Source of the DNA: Anas platyrhynchos
Taxonomy: Eukaryota; Chordata; Aves; Anseriformes; Anatidae
Assembly (NCBI RefSeq): GCF_047663525.1
Contig: NC_092590.1
Coordinates: 55,760,001 to 55,824,000, forward strand
Direction: 5' to 3'
DNA: 64,000 bases
Made by a program: the position numbers and the translations under genes. This document shows, piece by piece, positions 1 to 13,000 of this stretch. Below the pieces are notes generated by a model. That model had not been told where the DNA came from. It was given only the letters and a program-made list of their open reading frames with translations, and did no database searches. Every line of letters begins with the position of its first letter. Positions within the stretch are counted from its first letter, which is position 1.

Positions 1-126
1 CCGGAGGGACAGTTCCAGCCTCTGTAAGCTCCCTCTTCATTCACCTTTTAGATTACCTGTCTCTCATTGGCAACACGACAAAACCATCCCACTGCCAGAC
101 GCAGCTGGAGTAAGCAGGATCCAGCA

Positions 127-166
127 ACGTGTGTGCACAGGCGTGCACACGTGCGTGCGCACACAC
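127..166. repeat. Alternating purine-pyrimidine tract
   Basis: Positions 127-139 and 141-166 alternate purine and pyrimidine with TG, CA and CG steps, interrupted by a single G. Such tracts can adopt left-handed Z-DNA. Confidence 0.85.
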
Positions 167-854
167 TGCTCTCTAATGGGATCCCACACCATGATCACGG
201 CATGGTTGGCTCAGAAAGCAGCCGAGAAGACTCTGTGGGGGTGAGATGAAAGCAAAGAACTACACCCGCGGCCATTTGGATGGCAGGCACAGCCCCTCCA
301 TCTCAGGGGAAGGCAGAAAGAGATGCCTGTTAACGCCCAACAGGGCATGGCTGCGGCGGCAACCGGAGCCCATGACGGAGATGTCGGCAAATTAAACATA
401 TTTCAAACCTCACTTCAGTCCTAAGAACCTGAATGTCACTTTTCTCAAATTCAAACAATAAAACTTACAACTAAATTTGCTTGGAAACTTTTAAGATGAA
501 GCGGAACAGTTTCCCACTAATGATGAAATACTTCGCAAAGGAGGAACAAAGCCATCCTCTGAGTTTTAATGTGCCTATTGCTCCTGCATTCATGTTTCTT
601 ACAACAGCAACGGGAATCGGAATCAGGCCCACCATTTTAAGAATACTTCATGTTTTCTCTCTTTTTTCTTCTGTCAGTTAACATATAAAATACTGGCATT
701 GCCCAGCCCATCGCACCACTTTCTGTACTTTTATATGAGGACTTTTTACGCTGAAGTGGAAACAAAACTCCAGAAGATCCATGACCTGGGTTGGGATTAG
801 ACAACTGCTTAACAGAATATCACAATACTGAATATTTAACGGATGGTATTAAAA

Positions 855-885
855 GTAGAACTAATTATGTAGAACTAATTATGTA
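855..885. repeat. 15-bp tandem duplication
   Basis: GTAGAACTAATTAT occurs twice in direct succession within an AT-rich stretch. Confidence 0.85.
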
Positions 886-1173
886 AATCCATTTCACAAT
901 GTGATTAATAAAAGTAAAACTAAAGATACTGAATTTGATTCAGAATATAAATTCGCTTTACAATATTTAGAAAGAAAAAAAAAAAAGACAAAGAACTTAC
1001 CAGGCGCAGGAAGCTGAAAGAGGCTGTTGAAAAATAAACGTTACGGAAGTCAACTATTCTGGGCGAGATAGGGGAAGAAAAAAAGAAGAATGAAGATCTG
1101 TGTTCTTGGGTTTTCAGGCAGACTTTTTTCTAGCAGATCAGAAAAAATATATTATGTAGAAAGAAGAGGGGGG

Positions 1174-1196
1174 AAAAAAAAAAAAAAAAAAAAAAA
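1174..1196. repeat. A homopolymer, 23 bases
   Basis: A pure A-run preceded by a purine-rich stretch. No retrotransposed gene copy was recognised upstream of it. Confidence 0.95.
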
Positions 1197-1823
1197 GGTA
1201 AGTGGTGAGCAGGACCCTCTGCACCTACAGGCCAAATAAGTCCCGGAGACTGGGTCACTCATCCGGCAGCGGCAGTGACAGGGGACCCAGATGTAATATG
1301 ACGAGAAATAGCAGAGTGGTTTAGGGTAAGTCAGCTTCCTGGTGAGAGCTCCTCAGCGCTGCCTGTGTGGGTTTTGTTGTGGGTTGGCGTGTGAGCGCGA
1401 ATGTCTTAATGTCTTTGGTGGCATGTAAAAACCCGCTCCTCGAAGCTGGGGGAGGGAGGCAGAGCCGGCAGCCTGCAGCACGCTCTCTCTTTGCAGGCTG
1501 CTGCTCCTCTGGCCGCCTCTGCTCTGGCTGCTGGAGGCATAGCACAGCCCCACAAGGAGGAGAAGAGGAGCAGAGCCACAGCTGCCCGGTGGTTCTGCAC
1601 ATGATTCACGTGCTGGTAACATGGCATGGTAACACTTGGCATGTTTTTATGCAAGCTGGAATGACTCCCTGCCTTTAATAAAACACAGAGTGTGCTTTTC
1701 CCAGCACAGACAGCTTGAGCAGGCCGGGTTATCGTCACTTCCAGCCTTCCTGCCACAAGGCTCCAATGCTAGTTTTGGGATTTCAAGTGCCTGGTCTACG
1801 GTCTGTACAACAGGAGCTATGAG

Positions 1824-1851
1824 CATTTCCCAGCTCCCATTTCCCAGCTCC
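1824..1851. repeat. 14-bp tandem duplication
   Basis: CATTTCCCAGCTCC occurs twice back to back. Confidence 0.95.
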
Positions 1852-4800
1852 CTGCATGTTCCTTCCTGACTCAAGCCCTGTGTGTATGGGGATCCCTCTG
1901 TCCTTGCCACCCTTCCCATAGGGAGGACACCCGGCTGCACTGATCAGGGAACTACAAGAGGCTGCCCACGTTGGACGAGCAGGCAATGGGGCTGCCATCA
2001 GGGCATCCCTGTCCCAGACTCCTGAAGCAGCCAGAGAGCCCTGGCACAGCAGGACGGAGACACAAGTTGAATGCCGGGGGCCCCAGTCCTGACCAGCGCA
2101 AGGGGCTGGCTGCTCCTCAGCCAGATACACAAGCATGGGGTTGCCCAGCAGCTTCAAGACCAGCTTCCGAGGCAGAAAAATGGAACCTGAGACCTTTCCA
2201 GAAAATATTTTGGTTTCATTGAAGACATTCTTCACCATCTCTTGCTATGAAGTAGCAAGATCGGGCTGCCTCATCCAGGTCTAAAGCCATGCGTTTTGTA
2301 TTCATTGCAGGATGAGAAGCCTTTGGTGAAGAGAATCTGTCCACATAAACATTATGTTGGCATGATGCATTCCAAGATAAAGTTATACTGCTTCCAAGAA
2401 TGATTTAAAACCAACAAATTACAAGATAAAACAGAAAGGAAACAAAATGATAATTTATGTGCAACAAAACGGTAATTTATGTGTAGATGAAACGCAGTTT
2501 GTGCCAAAAAATATAAATAGCTGCTGACATAATATTACCTGTGTAAAGAGGCTGTAAACATGCTGAGATGAAGCTTGCAGAACAGTGCTGAACAGTTAGG
2601 CTAGGGAAAATAAATGAATTCAGTTAATTATCTGTAGGGATGAAGGTAAAAGGTAGTTCACAGAAGACATTGTTGGAATAGTCTAATCCTAAATGCTTCA
2701 ATACTCCTTTTCATTTGAGACAAAATTTTGAATAAGAGGCTTCAATAATTTATGTGAGAACTCATGTCACTTAATTTTCACATTAAACACCTATTCTTCT
2801 GTTTTTAACCAGGTTTGTGTTTCCCAATACCAGTGCATGCAATCAGGCAATAAGTTTCCATTGCGATCATGATAAAGAAAGTCAGACACCCAAACATTTA
2901 AAAATGTTTCCACTAAAATGCTGTGGCTTGTCAGAAGTAGAGAAATAACTACCATTTGCAAATTACATTGATATAAATGTCTTAGGTGAAGTCTAAACGT
3001 CTTTTAGCTCTGCTACAGATAGAACTACTTTAAATGCAACTATATTTTTCTGCTTTGTTCTGCAGACTAATCCAGATGTGAGACCATCTGGGTAAGCAGT
3101 CTGCATTTCGGAAAAAGAGCGCATCAATCTGTGAAATACTTCATAAACAACTTCTGAATCGTGAGCTCTGTGAAAAACAAGACTGTAGAATAAGAAATAA
3201 GTTATAACATGCCTTGATTTCCGCCTGTTTTCTTCCACTATGCTTCCTGGAGCATCTTCACCCAGTAATTTCCTAAAAATATTTGAACATCAGGGTGGAT
3301 TTTTTATCAATACCTTAATTTTGGGGGAGTTTGTGAATAAATTCTGGAGCCTTTTCATGGATATGTACATGCTTTGTGTAGCATTTGCTCCATGACTTCA
3401 CTTCCTAGTGACCTGGGATGCCATGAGGACCACCCCAGCTCCATACCCACTGCACAAAGCACAACTCCAAAGTCAGGTGCAACATCTCAGCCTAATGGAT
3501 ATGTTTTCCTTGATATATTTTTTTCTTTAACATTGTTCTTGTATTTTTTGCTGCAGCTTTTCTGCCCCCTTTCACCTCTTCACACTGTGTAACGAAGAGG
3601 AACATCTGGCTGTGAGAAAATATTGTTAATACATTCAAAAATACCTTGCTTCTCCTTTTTTTTTAAACTCACTATGAGTCATTAACTGGGACTTTCAGAA
3701 ACAAACACTTTGTTGTGGAAAATATTTATGGGGGTGGAGTGGAGGGTTGCAAATTTTTATATTTCTTTTTTTTTTTTTTTGCATTGAAGACTAAGTTGAC
3801 AGCAAAAAAAAATAGTCTTAAACCTCAAGTAACTGAGGATTTATTACCAATAATGTAAAATAACATTATCCAGGGTTTTGTCGTGGTTTAGGGTGGTTTA
3901 CAATGACAGGTCAAGTTTGTCCCTTGATCCACTGATTATGTCTGACTTGGAGAAATTAGTGGGAAGCAGATGTTGGGAAGGGATTTGAGATCAAGAAAGG
4001 AAGCTGTTCCTGTTATCCTGGCCTGATTTCCTTGTTGTTCTCTCATTTGCTCATGAAGTAAACCATGACACTCTTGATACCCATTGTATTTAGCTCCAAC
4101 GAGCCTTTCTTGTGTCCGAAGTGACCATTATGCTACACAAAATAAAGCCAATTGTTGTTTATATCTAGGCACGTCACCAAAGTTATAAACAACATACAAA
4201 GTGTGTGTTTACTCCATAAAAACCTTTTTTTTTTTCTTTTTTTTAAATCATCATTTTCAAAGGGGAGCAGGATAAAATGTGTGCAGTCAAGATGTCAGCA
4301 GCGCATTGGAGAACTGGGATGCTGCTATTTGCTTTCTCTTGAGTTCTTAAGCAGTACCAGACGGGTACATTGCCCAGACCCATTTCAACCTGGGGGTGAG
4401 CACATCCCCTTTCCAGGGGCAGATACCTCAAAGAAAGGGGGACCTCCTTTCAGCATGGAGGAGAGCATCACAAAAGTCTCTAAAATGGACCCAGCATAGA
4501 AGTATCTGCAGAATTACTCATTGTCAGAGAGCCAAATCTGAAAGAGGAAATGAAAATGCAGTTTCACAAGCAACTCCTACATGGATTTTGGTAATATATA
4601 TCATGACTTTGCCTTGGTGAGTTAAGGCTTTGGTTTCTAAGCAAGCTAACACAGTGGTTAGGCCCCCCTCAGCTTGGTGTTGCAGTGGCACAGTCTGAAG
4701 CGTGTGGTGGTAACACAGAAGCCAAACCCTGACGTGAGGCTAACCCTCAGCTCAGCTCTCAAACCTCAGCTGTCGAGCCCCTTCCAAGGCTCTGCCTCTG

Positions 4801-5900
4801 CCCTGAGGTGTGCCAAAGGATCCAACACAGCTCCAGTGTGGAGGGAGGGGCTTTGCACTGCTACAGAGGAGCTGGGGCCACAGCCACCAGCAGTATACTC
4901 ACTGGGCAGGGAGGGCCAAGGAGCACCTCCATCTGCCCTGAAACAGCAGATCAGTCCCCATAGTAACATGGAAATATCATCCTCCATCGCCAGGCTTGCC
5001 CCACACTTCAGGTGGCCATGGAGCACCCCTCAGCTACTCCTGCTCCGGGGATCAGGCCCTGGGCCACCCAGCGTCTGGGTGCAGCATTGCTGAGACGGGT
5101 GTGAGGCATTGAACTGGGCACGTCTGAGTGCAGACTTCTCAGGCCTAACATGGAAAACCCCAGGTTGTGCAAATGGTGACCAGGCTTGGGTTTGGCTCTA
5201 GAACTTGGGTGTGGGCAGCTACATCATTATCCGGCCTCCTTTCAAGCCCAATTGAGCTCTGTTCCATACAACGAACCCGTATGCTGGTGGAGCTGCAGCA
5301 GGCAGAGATTTCCCTGCTGTTTGAGACCTCGGTGTTCTGTAGTCTTAACAACAAAATTACTCTTTACTGCCTTTAATTTTTGAACAGATTAGCTATTTCT
5401 TTGGGATGTTTCTCTCAAGATGTGGCTGTCAGTGGCATATGCCATGCAACAAAGCTAATGTTTACTCTCCTTCCTTTCTTGTTACCTGACAAGCAGAAAA
5501 GTGACGATCGCTTCGTGGTATAATTCCTCCTGTGACGCCAGGAGGGAAGTGGCAGTCAGGACAACTTATGGGAAGTGCTCTCCTTTAGAGTAACTTGAAA
5601 ATCTACTTCCCCTTTCCTAAAAGGGAAGAATGCTTAGGTACCATACTGAGGGTTACTTAATTCCCCCCAGATTTTGTCTTAAAAGCAACCACATTACTTC
5701 CCCAAAACTCAGTATTCTTCCCTAGAATCAGGTAGACATCCTAATTCCCCAAACACCAACCAGCCCAATTAGCATGGGCACAAGCCCACATCAGTTTCTG
5801 TAACTGTCTGACCTGTGTAATATTCCCTGCCACCAGGGACAGCTAAACTTCCTGCCCCCCATCTGGCTTTACCATGAGGATGATCCTAGTGGCTTTGCTG

Positions 5901-5926
5901 AAACCATGGAGGAGGCTCCATGGTTT
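5901..5926. repeat. Inverted repeat, 11-bp arms, 4-base loop
   Basis: AAACCATGGAG (5901-5911) pairs exactly with CTCCATGGTTT (5916-5926), loop GAGG. A second inverted repeat begins four bases later. Confidence 0.95.
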
Positions 5927-5929
5927 TCT

Positions 5930-5964
5930 CCATGAAGTCGTGCCCAAGCTGAAGGACTTCATGG
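5930..5964. repeat. Inverted repeat, 10-bp arms, 15-base loop
   Basis: CCATGAAGTC (5930-5939) pairs with GACTTCATGG (5955-5964). A further GCTTCATGG follows directly, giving a partial third copy of one arm. Confidence 0.95.
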
Positions 5965-7427
5965 CTTCATGGTCAGATCAGCCTCCTGCCCTCACCACCC
6001 TGGCCTTGCCCAAGGGCCACAAAGCTGAGGTGCTTTCCTGCAAAGAGAAGCAGGGGAAGAAAGAGCTGAAAGAGGCCAGAAGCACTGAGGAAACGCTGGT
6101 TCCTTCTTCCATTCTCCCGGGGAAGAAGAAGAGGTCTGTCACGGCAGGGAGCTCCCCTGTGGCTTGTCTACATGCCACTGCAGACGCAGTAAAAAAGGGC
6201 AATCTGGAATGGAAAGGATGACGCACAGGTGAGGAAGCCTGCTTTAGAGGTGGGAGTTGGAGGCATTGCCTTTTGAGTTAGCAGAAGTCAAGCAAACACG
6301 TAACGCTCCCACAGCCTGACCTGACAATACAACCATTCCTCCCATTCACAGATCAAACACTGATTAAATCTGTGGCACATGCGCAGGATTTCCATTGTTC
6401 GCTGTGCTGTCTGGTGTCTGCTGCCAGCTATGGCAGTGTTTCATGGAGTGGAGGTAAGCGTTTCTCAAGATAACACAAAAATAATAACGATTCACATGGT
6501 TGCTTACAAAGCTTTTAAAAACAAGTGTTGTCATGGAAGCACTGCCACACTCAAATGTCCTACAGCCCGAAGAACGTAGCAGCTATCACATCCTGATCAG
6601 ACAGAGGAAATGCATCAGCGTTTAATATTTTACTATTATTTTAGCACACTGCAAGTCAGGTCAAATGTCTCCTGAGCTGTATGAAAAGCATTCCTACTCA
6701 CAGGGAGGACACAAATGTAGTTTCAGACCCAACACCACGACAGAGGATACAAAACAGCTTAGGGCAATAGGGAGGAAAGCAAAATGGTGTCTTTTATCCT
6801 TTGCCCCCACTCCAAAGCTGCCTCAGTCTTTTATGTTTTCACAGCTTGGGTAGCAAGTTCAGATAGCACGACAGCACAAGGGTCTCAGGTCATGGGGACC
6901 TCTGGTGGCACTGGGGATACACGGCTGCCTTTGTCAAACCCTGAAGTGGCAGAGAGAGCCTAAATTCTTGTCTCTGAATAGATGCCAAAAGCCCCATTTG
7001 TCCACCACCAAGCTACCAAAACTTCAAGTCCTTCCCTTCCTCAGAATCGGCAGCACAGTTTTCATCTCAGTCAAGAGGAAGATGTGTGGCCCTCTTACAA
7101 CATGAAAGCTACGTAAATGAAGCTAACACACAAAACAAGAAGCAAAACAAACAAAAACAGAACCTGGCCGTGGGACAAAACATGCTACTCACAGGATGTT
7201 GAGCCCTACCTACCACATGTATTTAATTCAGCAAAACCTCTGAATGGCGCATCCTGGCAGCAGTCTGCTTCGAGCTGCTGCTTTGGATACGTCAGTGCTG
7301 CTCTGTGGGGGCTGGAGGAACGGGGCTGCCCCGACAGTAGTGCCCCAACCACTCAGGATACCCTACTACACAATCCCGCAGCACCCCAGGATCTCCTGGA
7401 CATCTCCATGCTACCCACCCACCCATG

Positions 7428-7479
7428 ACCGATTGATGACCTTCAAGGTCCCTTCCAACCCCAGTCATTCTGTGACTCT
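7428..7479 (+). mobile_element. CR1 LINE 3' tail, about 50 bp
   Basis: GATTGATGACCTTCAAGGTC, then CCTTCCAACC and CATTCTGTGACTCTG match the CR1 3' end with its ATTCTGTG-type terminal repeats. Upstream sequence could not be recognised as CR1, so the copy is either strongly truncated or too diverged. Confidence 0.75.
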
Positions 7480-9601
7480 GACACCCTTCCCTATCAGCTC
7501 TTACAGATCTGCCCTAGCATTTACCGGCCTCCCAACTCACCTATTTCTGTGTCCCATAGCTTCCCCCAATATATTTTCCATTGAGGTGTAGGAGAAAAAG
7601 GCTGGGGATCTGACTCAGCATCCCAAGTGCTCCAGGTACTCCCCAGCACTCGGGAACATGGGACAGACCAACCTCAAGGTTGGGAAAGGCTCCTGGATCT
7701 GGCAGAAGGGTGGAAAGGGTAAAGGGGCACCATGAGGTTGGCAAGAAAGGCCCTTTCTCAGGGCAATGAGTCATGAGACAAGAGAGCTGTTAAATACCAC
7801 ACTCCTAAAAAGCTAAAGCTCCCAACAAGCACTCCAGACAAACACATGCCCTGTGTATGTGAAAGGCTTTCTGAGAAAATCCTCAAAAGACAGCATTTCC
7901 AGGACATACAGAAACCAAGCAACCTTAAAGAAAAGGGGACATTTTATCAGGTGACAACAGTTAAGAAGCCATAGCTAGCCCAGCCAGGCTCCGTGACACA
8001 TAAAGTCAAGCAAAATCAAGAGAGTCCTTCCCCATGAGCTTTCAGGATGACTCCGCCACCAGCAACACCCACGGCGGCACAGGACTCCACAGAACAGCAC
8101 TTCTTTCCCTGCCAGGCTCTGAACAGCAGCCAGACAGCCAAGCTACAAAGAGCAGCGCAGGGCAGCAGAAGGAGAAAACCCAACGTTATCATCTCCAGAT
8201 CTAAGCACAAAACGCACTTCTGGGTCTTGCCCATCTTCAGCAAAGAACAGCAATAACCTTTTGAAAACAAGCCCAACCCCACCCATACGCAAAGAAAGAA
8301 AAAAAAAAGTCGCCAAAACAATACTCTGAATACAGTACTCTTCCTCTGGGGAAGAAACAAACAGCACGTGATGTGTAATAACATCCTCCAGTGCGCCTCA
8401 CAGGGAAACAACAGCTCAGGGAAGGGCACAGCAAAAGCTGCTGCCACCACCACTCTATGTCATTAGCAAGGGCACCACCTATTGTCACAATACCTGATGT
8501 GTTCCGCCAGCACGTACCACTTTTAATTGCATGTTAATTATTCAGGCTGAAATTTACTGTTTGCCTGTAAAAATAATAATTAAAAAAAATATTACCCTTT
8601 AATTTTTGATGGTAACGTTCAAACCATTTCCATAGGGAAGGACAAGTTAGAGTACTCCACCTCTCGTATTGATGAAGGCAGAAGGACTTTCAGAAATCCT
8701 CAGAGCACCAACAAGTAGAAGTTTCCCAGCTGTAAGCAGAGAGGAGCTCAGAGGCGGCCCAGCACACAGGGAACTAAAGGCATAACCAAATCAGCAGCTG
8801 TCGGATCAGGACAGACTGTTGTAGCCAGGATAGGAACCATGCTGGGTCTCCGTGTCCAGCACTGTGTACAAACACTGCTGTCCTGCCTCCAGAGAGTAGC
8901 AGTACCTCCACTTTAAAACACTGCAGTTTGAGAAAATAACCCCCAAGGTGGCCCTTGCTGCCAGAAACAGGAATCAGTAAGTAATGAAAAAAAAAATAAC
9001 TAGACGTTACTCAGGCTGTGGTATGTAGCTGTGCCTCCGAATCAGCCATGTCAAATCTAAGCTAGCTTCTACCAAGCTTTCATGTTTCCAAACCCTGTTT
9101 TCCCTGCTCTTTATCAGTTTTTTAGTTGGGGCTTTGCTGTACAAATGCACACAAACCTGACTTGTTTCTGCAGCGTATCCAAGCTATAAGGCAAAGAAAT
9201 CATAGGAACAAGTCTGCAGGAGCCAACTCACGTCGAAGTCAGTCCCCAACCAGAGCTACTGAAACCCGCTGGACTCCAGCCAGCACTCCGCTCTCAGGTG
9301 TCTGCCCACCCCTGCAGGAACACGATACAGCAATACCCGCACTCGATCTGCACCGAGCAGCCTTGGGAAAAGCTAGGACTGCTAGCTATAAACCCACAGT
9401 CACACAGCAATTGCTCTTCCTCAGAATCCATCCAATTATTGCCTCTGACCTAAGGGGTCTCACCAAAGGAGGCCTGCCCAGCACACTTTCCTCCACTGAT
9501 AAACCATCTTTACAGTGCTCCTACCTGCCCCTCTGACGTACTCTGCCCGCACTCTCCTACACAATAAGCTGGGCCTAAGCAGCTTCTCTTCAGCTACTTC
9601 A

Positions 9602-9654
9602 GGGGAAAAAAAAAAAAAAAAAAAAAAAAAGGAAAAAAAAAGAAAGAAAAAAAA
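9602..9654. repeat. Purine-only tract with A25
   Basis: GGGG is followed by 25 A and then interrupted A/G sequence. It starts about 250 bp beyond the N4BP2 poly(A) signal; on the gene strand it is a long T-rich tract in the termination zone. Confidence 0.95.
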
Positions 9655-9908
9655 CAACCTGAAACCATGACCCTCATTTTCAGTAATGTGAGCATTCAGC
9701 TCCCACTCACATCACTTAAAATCAGGCCACAAATCTGTTCCTTTTTACGCCTGCAGATGGTTGCTTTCTCTCCCTACAGATGGTATCCCAAAGCCAGGAC
9801 AAGTGGCTTTCATGCAGAACTCCGAGTCTACTATTTGACAAAATCTGATACGAGCTGAAACGCAGTCTTCCAAGGAGAGACAGAAGGCTACACTTGTGGC
9901 AAAAATTC

Positions 9909-9914
9909 TTTATT
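9909..9914 (-). terminator. N4BP2: N4BP2 polyadenylation signal AATAAA
   Basis: The plus strand reads TTTATT, so the minus strand reads AATAAA. About 15-30 bases downstream on the minus strand come CCACAAGTGTAG and then a T/GT-rich stretch (CTTCTGTCTCTCC), a plausible cleavage region and downstream element. I saw no other exact AATAAA on this strand between here and the stop codon, although variant signals exist. Confidence 0.6.
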
Positions 9915-10030
9915 AAACTAGATTTTGTAAAGTCCTTTTCACATTAGAAATTCTAAATGCAAATTACAAAATTGTATTTCAGTAAAAAATGAAAGTTATA
10001 GTTAACAGCAAAATTACAACTTTATACAAA

Positions 10031-10050
10031 TAAAAAAAATATTTTTTTTA
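10031..10050. repeat. 20-bp A/T palindrome in 3' UTR
   Basis: T, eight A, TA, eight T, A forms an exact palindrome about 120 bp before the poly(A) signal. In the mRNA it would be an A/U hairpin or simply an A/U-rich element. Confidence 0.9.
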
Positions 10051-13000
10051 ATTTTTAATTTAAAAATAGACATTGATATCTTCCAATGTACTGGTCCTAA
10101 CAGCTTTTACAACTGGTAGCTGCAATACTAGGTCTTTTCACATGCATATTCACATTGTCATTCAATGCTCAGCAGGGTATTTAGCTGAAATGCCATTGAA
10201 ATAGTATGATCAGTTGGGTTTCCATTGGAGTTCTTTTTTACTAAAAATATTTTTGTTCAAGAAAAAAGGAAGTAATCATCATACACAGGAACTGTGGTGA
10301 TGAACACTTGTTTGTCCATGTCCATGCTATATCCTCTCCCTAGCTCTGTGAAGAGAGCAGTATTATTCTAGAAATGCATTCAAAGATATAAGCATGAGCA
10401 ACAGAGAGCCTATGTATAATTTATCATAGTACATTAGTGATGATCCTGCTTTGCTATTATCAACAACAAAATTGTTTTCTTAAATACCAATCGTATTTTG
10501 TGGCAAGATGAAATAACGATTTGGTTACTCTTTACTTCCTCAAGCACAACCTTGTTCAGAGTCCATGTTCGGCCGATCTTTACAAATCTCCCCCGACACC
10601 GCATGTGCTCACAACGAGGTTAAACTAGGGCATGTGGACATAGCCTAAACGGGGACTCCCGAGTCTCAATGGTTTCCCACAGCCACAAAAAAAAAAGTTA
10701 AACTTTGCCTGAGGTGTCCTTCAACAGGCCTATAAAAACATTAATTTTAAACAAAACTGTTCCACATACTATTAAAAATAGAATCCAAGTTCATCCAAGT
10801 ATTACCAAGGTATTGTTTAAAAATCACTTTTGCCCCACTGCTTTCATAATTGACTGAAATATATTTTAAACACCCACATTACTTTAGAGAATAACCATCT
10901 CCGTTGTACTTGTGAGCTTGCTTTCTCTTCTTTACTGTAGGGTTGTTCATCAAAGCTGGTACTAGCATTAAATTTTGCATGAAAAAAAAATATGAGAGTT
11001 TTCCTAAATTAAAAATTGGACTAAACATTAACATGTTTCATAGAAAAAGAAACAAAAAGTCATATATTAAGAGGACAGCAGCCATCACAACCACATGCTG
11101 ATGAATAATAGATTAAAAAGTGGTACACAATATAGGTATTTGAAAAGTCGCACGTTACTTCAGAGTGCTGGTGGCAATACTACGTGCTACTTTAATTAAA
11201 AATAAGATTTTTACATGATATACCTCAGGACTCTCACCAATGCAACTGCAAAAGACATCAGAAAGGCTGGAAGTTCTAAAACGTAGCCTACTTTCAAATA
11301 CCCTTTTCAAACAACTATATTTGAAATCATTCATCCCACTATAAAATATTCATCCCATTATACAAACAATCAAAGAAATACAAGGATTCCGGTGTGTTTT
11401 TATGGACAGTTTGGCAAGTGTTTGAAAGCATGGAGTTCCTGAATAATAAAACCCTACTTTCTCTCTCTCCACTCATCATCTTTCTCCATTCTGCATTCAG
11501 CTCAGAACAGTTTCTAAGCACACACTTCAGCTCCCGTGGAAGAAAAAGCCTGAGCTCATCATGTTTTCTCTGAATTGGAACTGCAGTGCCTCATCCCGAG
11601 CCACTGAAGCTGAGGGAGGTTTTATCTCCCACTTCAATAAAAGCAAGACTGGTTCTGCTTGTGTTACAGTTTTAAACTATCATCTGACATCAAAATTCAG
11701 CCTGTAATCAAACAACTTTTAATTAGGAAAATGACCAACTTATAACCAGGTAAGGCATTCAGAGTACCTCAGTGAACCCATGCCCGTACCCAAAAGGGCA
11801 ATGGACAGAGGGAGAGAAAGAAGAACTCCAAACTGCTCCTGAGCTATGCACTTCTCTACTGACTCTGACGGATGGGAGAAAACTGCAGTTGGGGTGGAGC
11901 TGAGGTTTTGCCTTGAATGTATTTATGCATTTAACCAAATAGGAATAAAGAGAGAAAATAATTATAGGGAGGGCCACTGAAGCTCAGCAGGTACAGCTTC
12001 TTTCTAAGAGTCCTAGCCCTCCTCATGAGCCTGTTTATGCACTCCTATAGTTTAATCTCTTTCACCCCCCTTGATCTTGAATTTTTAGCTTGCAGGAGCA
12101 GGTTTGACAGAGGCTCAGAAAGCAGCACTTCGATACCCCAACCCCACTGGTTATGGTATTTTCTGGGGAAGTGAGAGTCGAGTGCAATCGCCGTCCCCCT
12201 GCTAAGCCAGAAGAAGGTGAAAAGCTGCATTTCTCACCTCCAGGGTAAGCACGTCAACAACTAGGCTATGACGAACAGATGGGCAAGACAACAACTTCTT
12301 CTGCTCATCTTTTGAGCTGAAATCTACGCTGTTTTCATCCATGTCAGGAACGATGCGGATGTACTGAGGGAATCAGGCCCCCTCCCAAAACACCAAGAGG
12401 CACGGGCACTTCCCCACATACAAGCGCATCACCACAGAGCTTCAGCACCCAGCAGCTCAAGGCGTGACACGTTGGGCACACGTAGGGCCTTTGTCGGGCA
12501 GCTCTGCACCCAGGCCAACCAACAGGGTCTGTGCCTCAATGAGCTGCACCTCCATTCATTATAAAAAGTAGCACTAAGGGCACTCTGCTCAGAAGCAGGA
12601 GGAAATTTCTTTGTTCAAAAGAATGATCCAATCTCCATTTAAGCAATTCAAAGGTCTGCAGCCCTGGACAGCTGATAAGCTGACCTGCTATCTTGTGACA
12701 TCTCAGTCCATTTTAGGCACTGTCACAGAAGACACAGCACGGGCCTGATCACACAGGATGTCATGCAGTAGCTTAAACAGCCCTTCTAGAGCTGTTTGGG
12801 GGGCCCATACCTTTTGTATTTCAAACACTGCTTGCCAGAGTAGCCCAGCAAGGAGAAAAAGACAAGGGAAACAATTTGGATAAATTAAGTACCCACAAAA
12901 ACATAAAACTATTACTTACAGCAATCTGTTATTCCAGTAGGAGTTTCTTTGATTAAATACTATTCAAGCTATTCTTGCATTTGAAATCACCATAAAAAGA

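Larger units (their letters stand above)
1..5900. other. Intergenic region downstream of N4BP2, distal part
   Basis: No exon with supported splice sites or conserved protein was found. Noted: an alternating purine-pyrimidine stretch at 127-166, a 23-A run at 1174-1196, a GC-richer patch at 1430-1600, a 14-bp tandem pair at 1824-1851 and a T-run at 3766-3780. In other vertebrates RHOH follows N4BP2 on this side, so 5' non-coding exons of RHOH could lie here, but nothing in the sequence shows it. Confidence 0.6.
5965..9889. other. Intergenic region downstream of N4BP2, proximal part
   Basis: No credible gene. Open frames here, including those at 5874-6221 and 8016-8453, have no recognisable domain, no splice context and a chance-like composition. 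A CR1 3' tail lies at 7428-7479 and a purine-rich A-tract at 9602-9654. The rest is unique sequence to my eye. Confidence 0.6.

Noticed and set aside
5874..6221. Plus-strand open frame of 115 codons
   Set aside because: No recognisable domain. It overlaps the double hairpin, and no splice or promoter context is visible.
8016..8453. Minus-strand open frame of 145 codons rich in Leu/Phe
   Set aside because: The hydrophobic composition comes from an A/T-rich stretch. There is no conserved pattern and it is shadowed by other frames.
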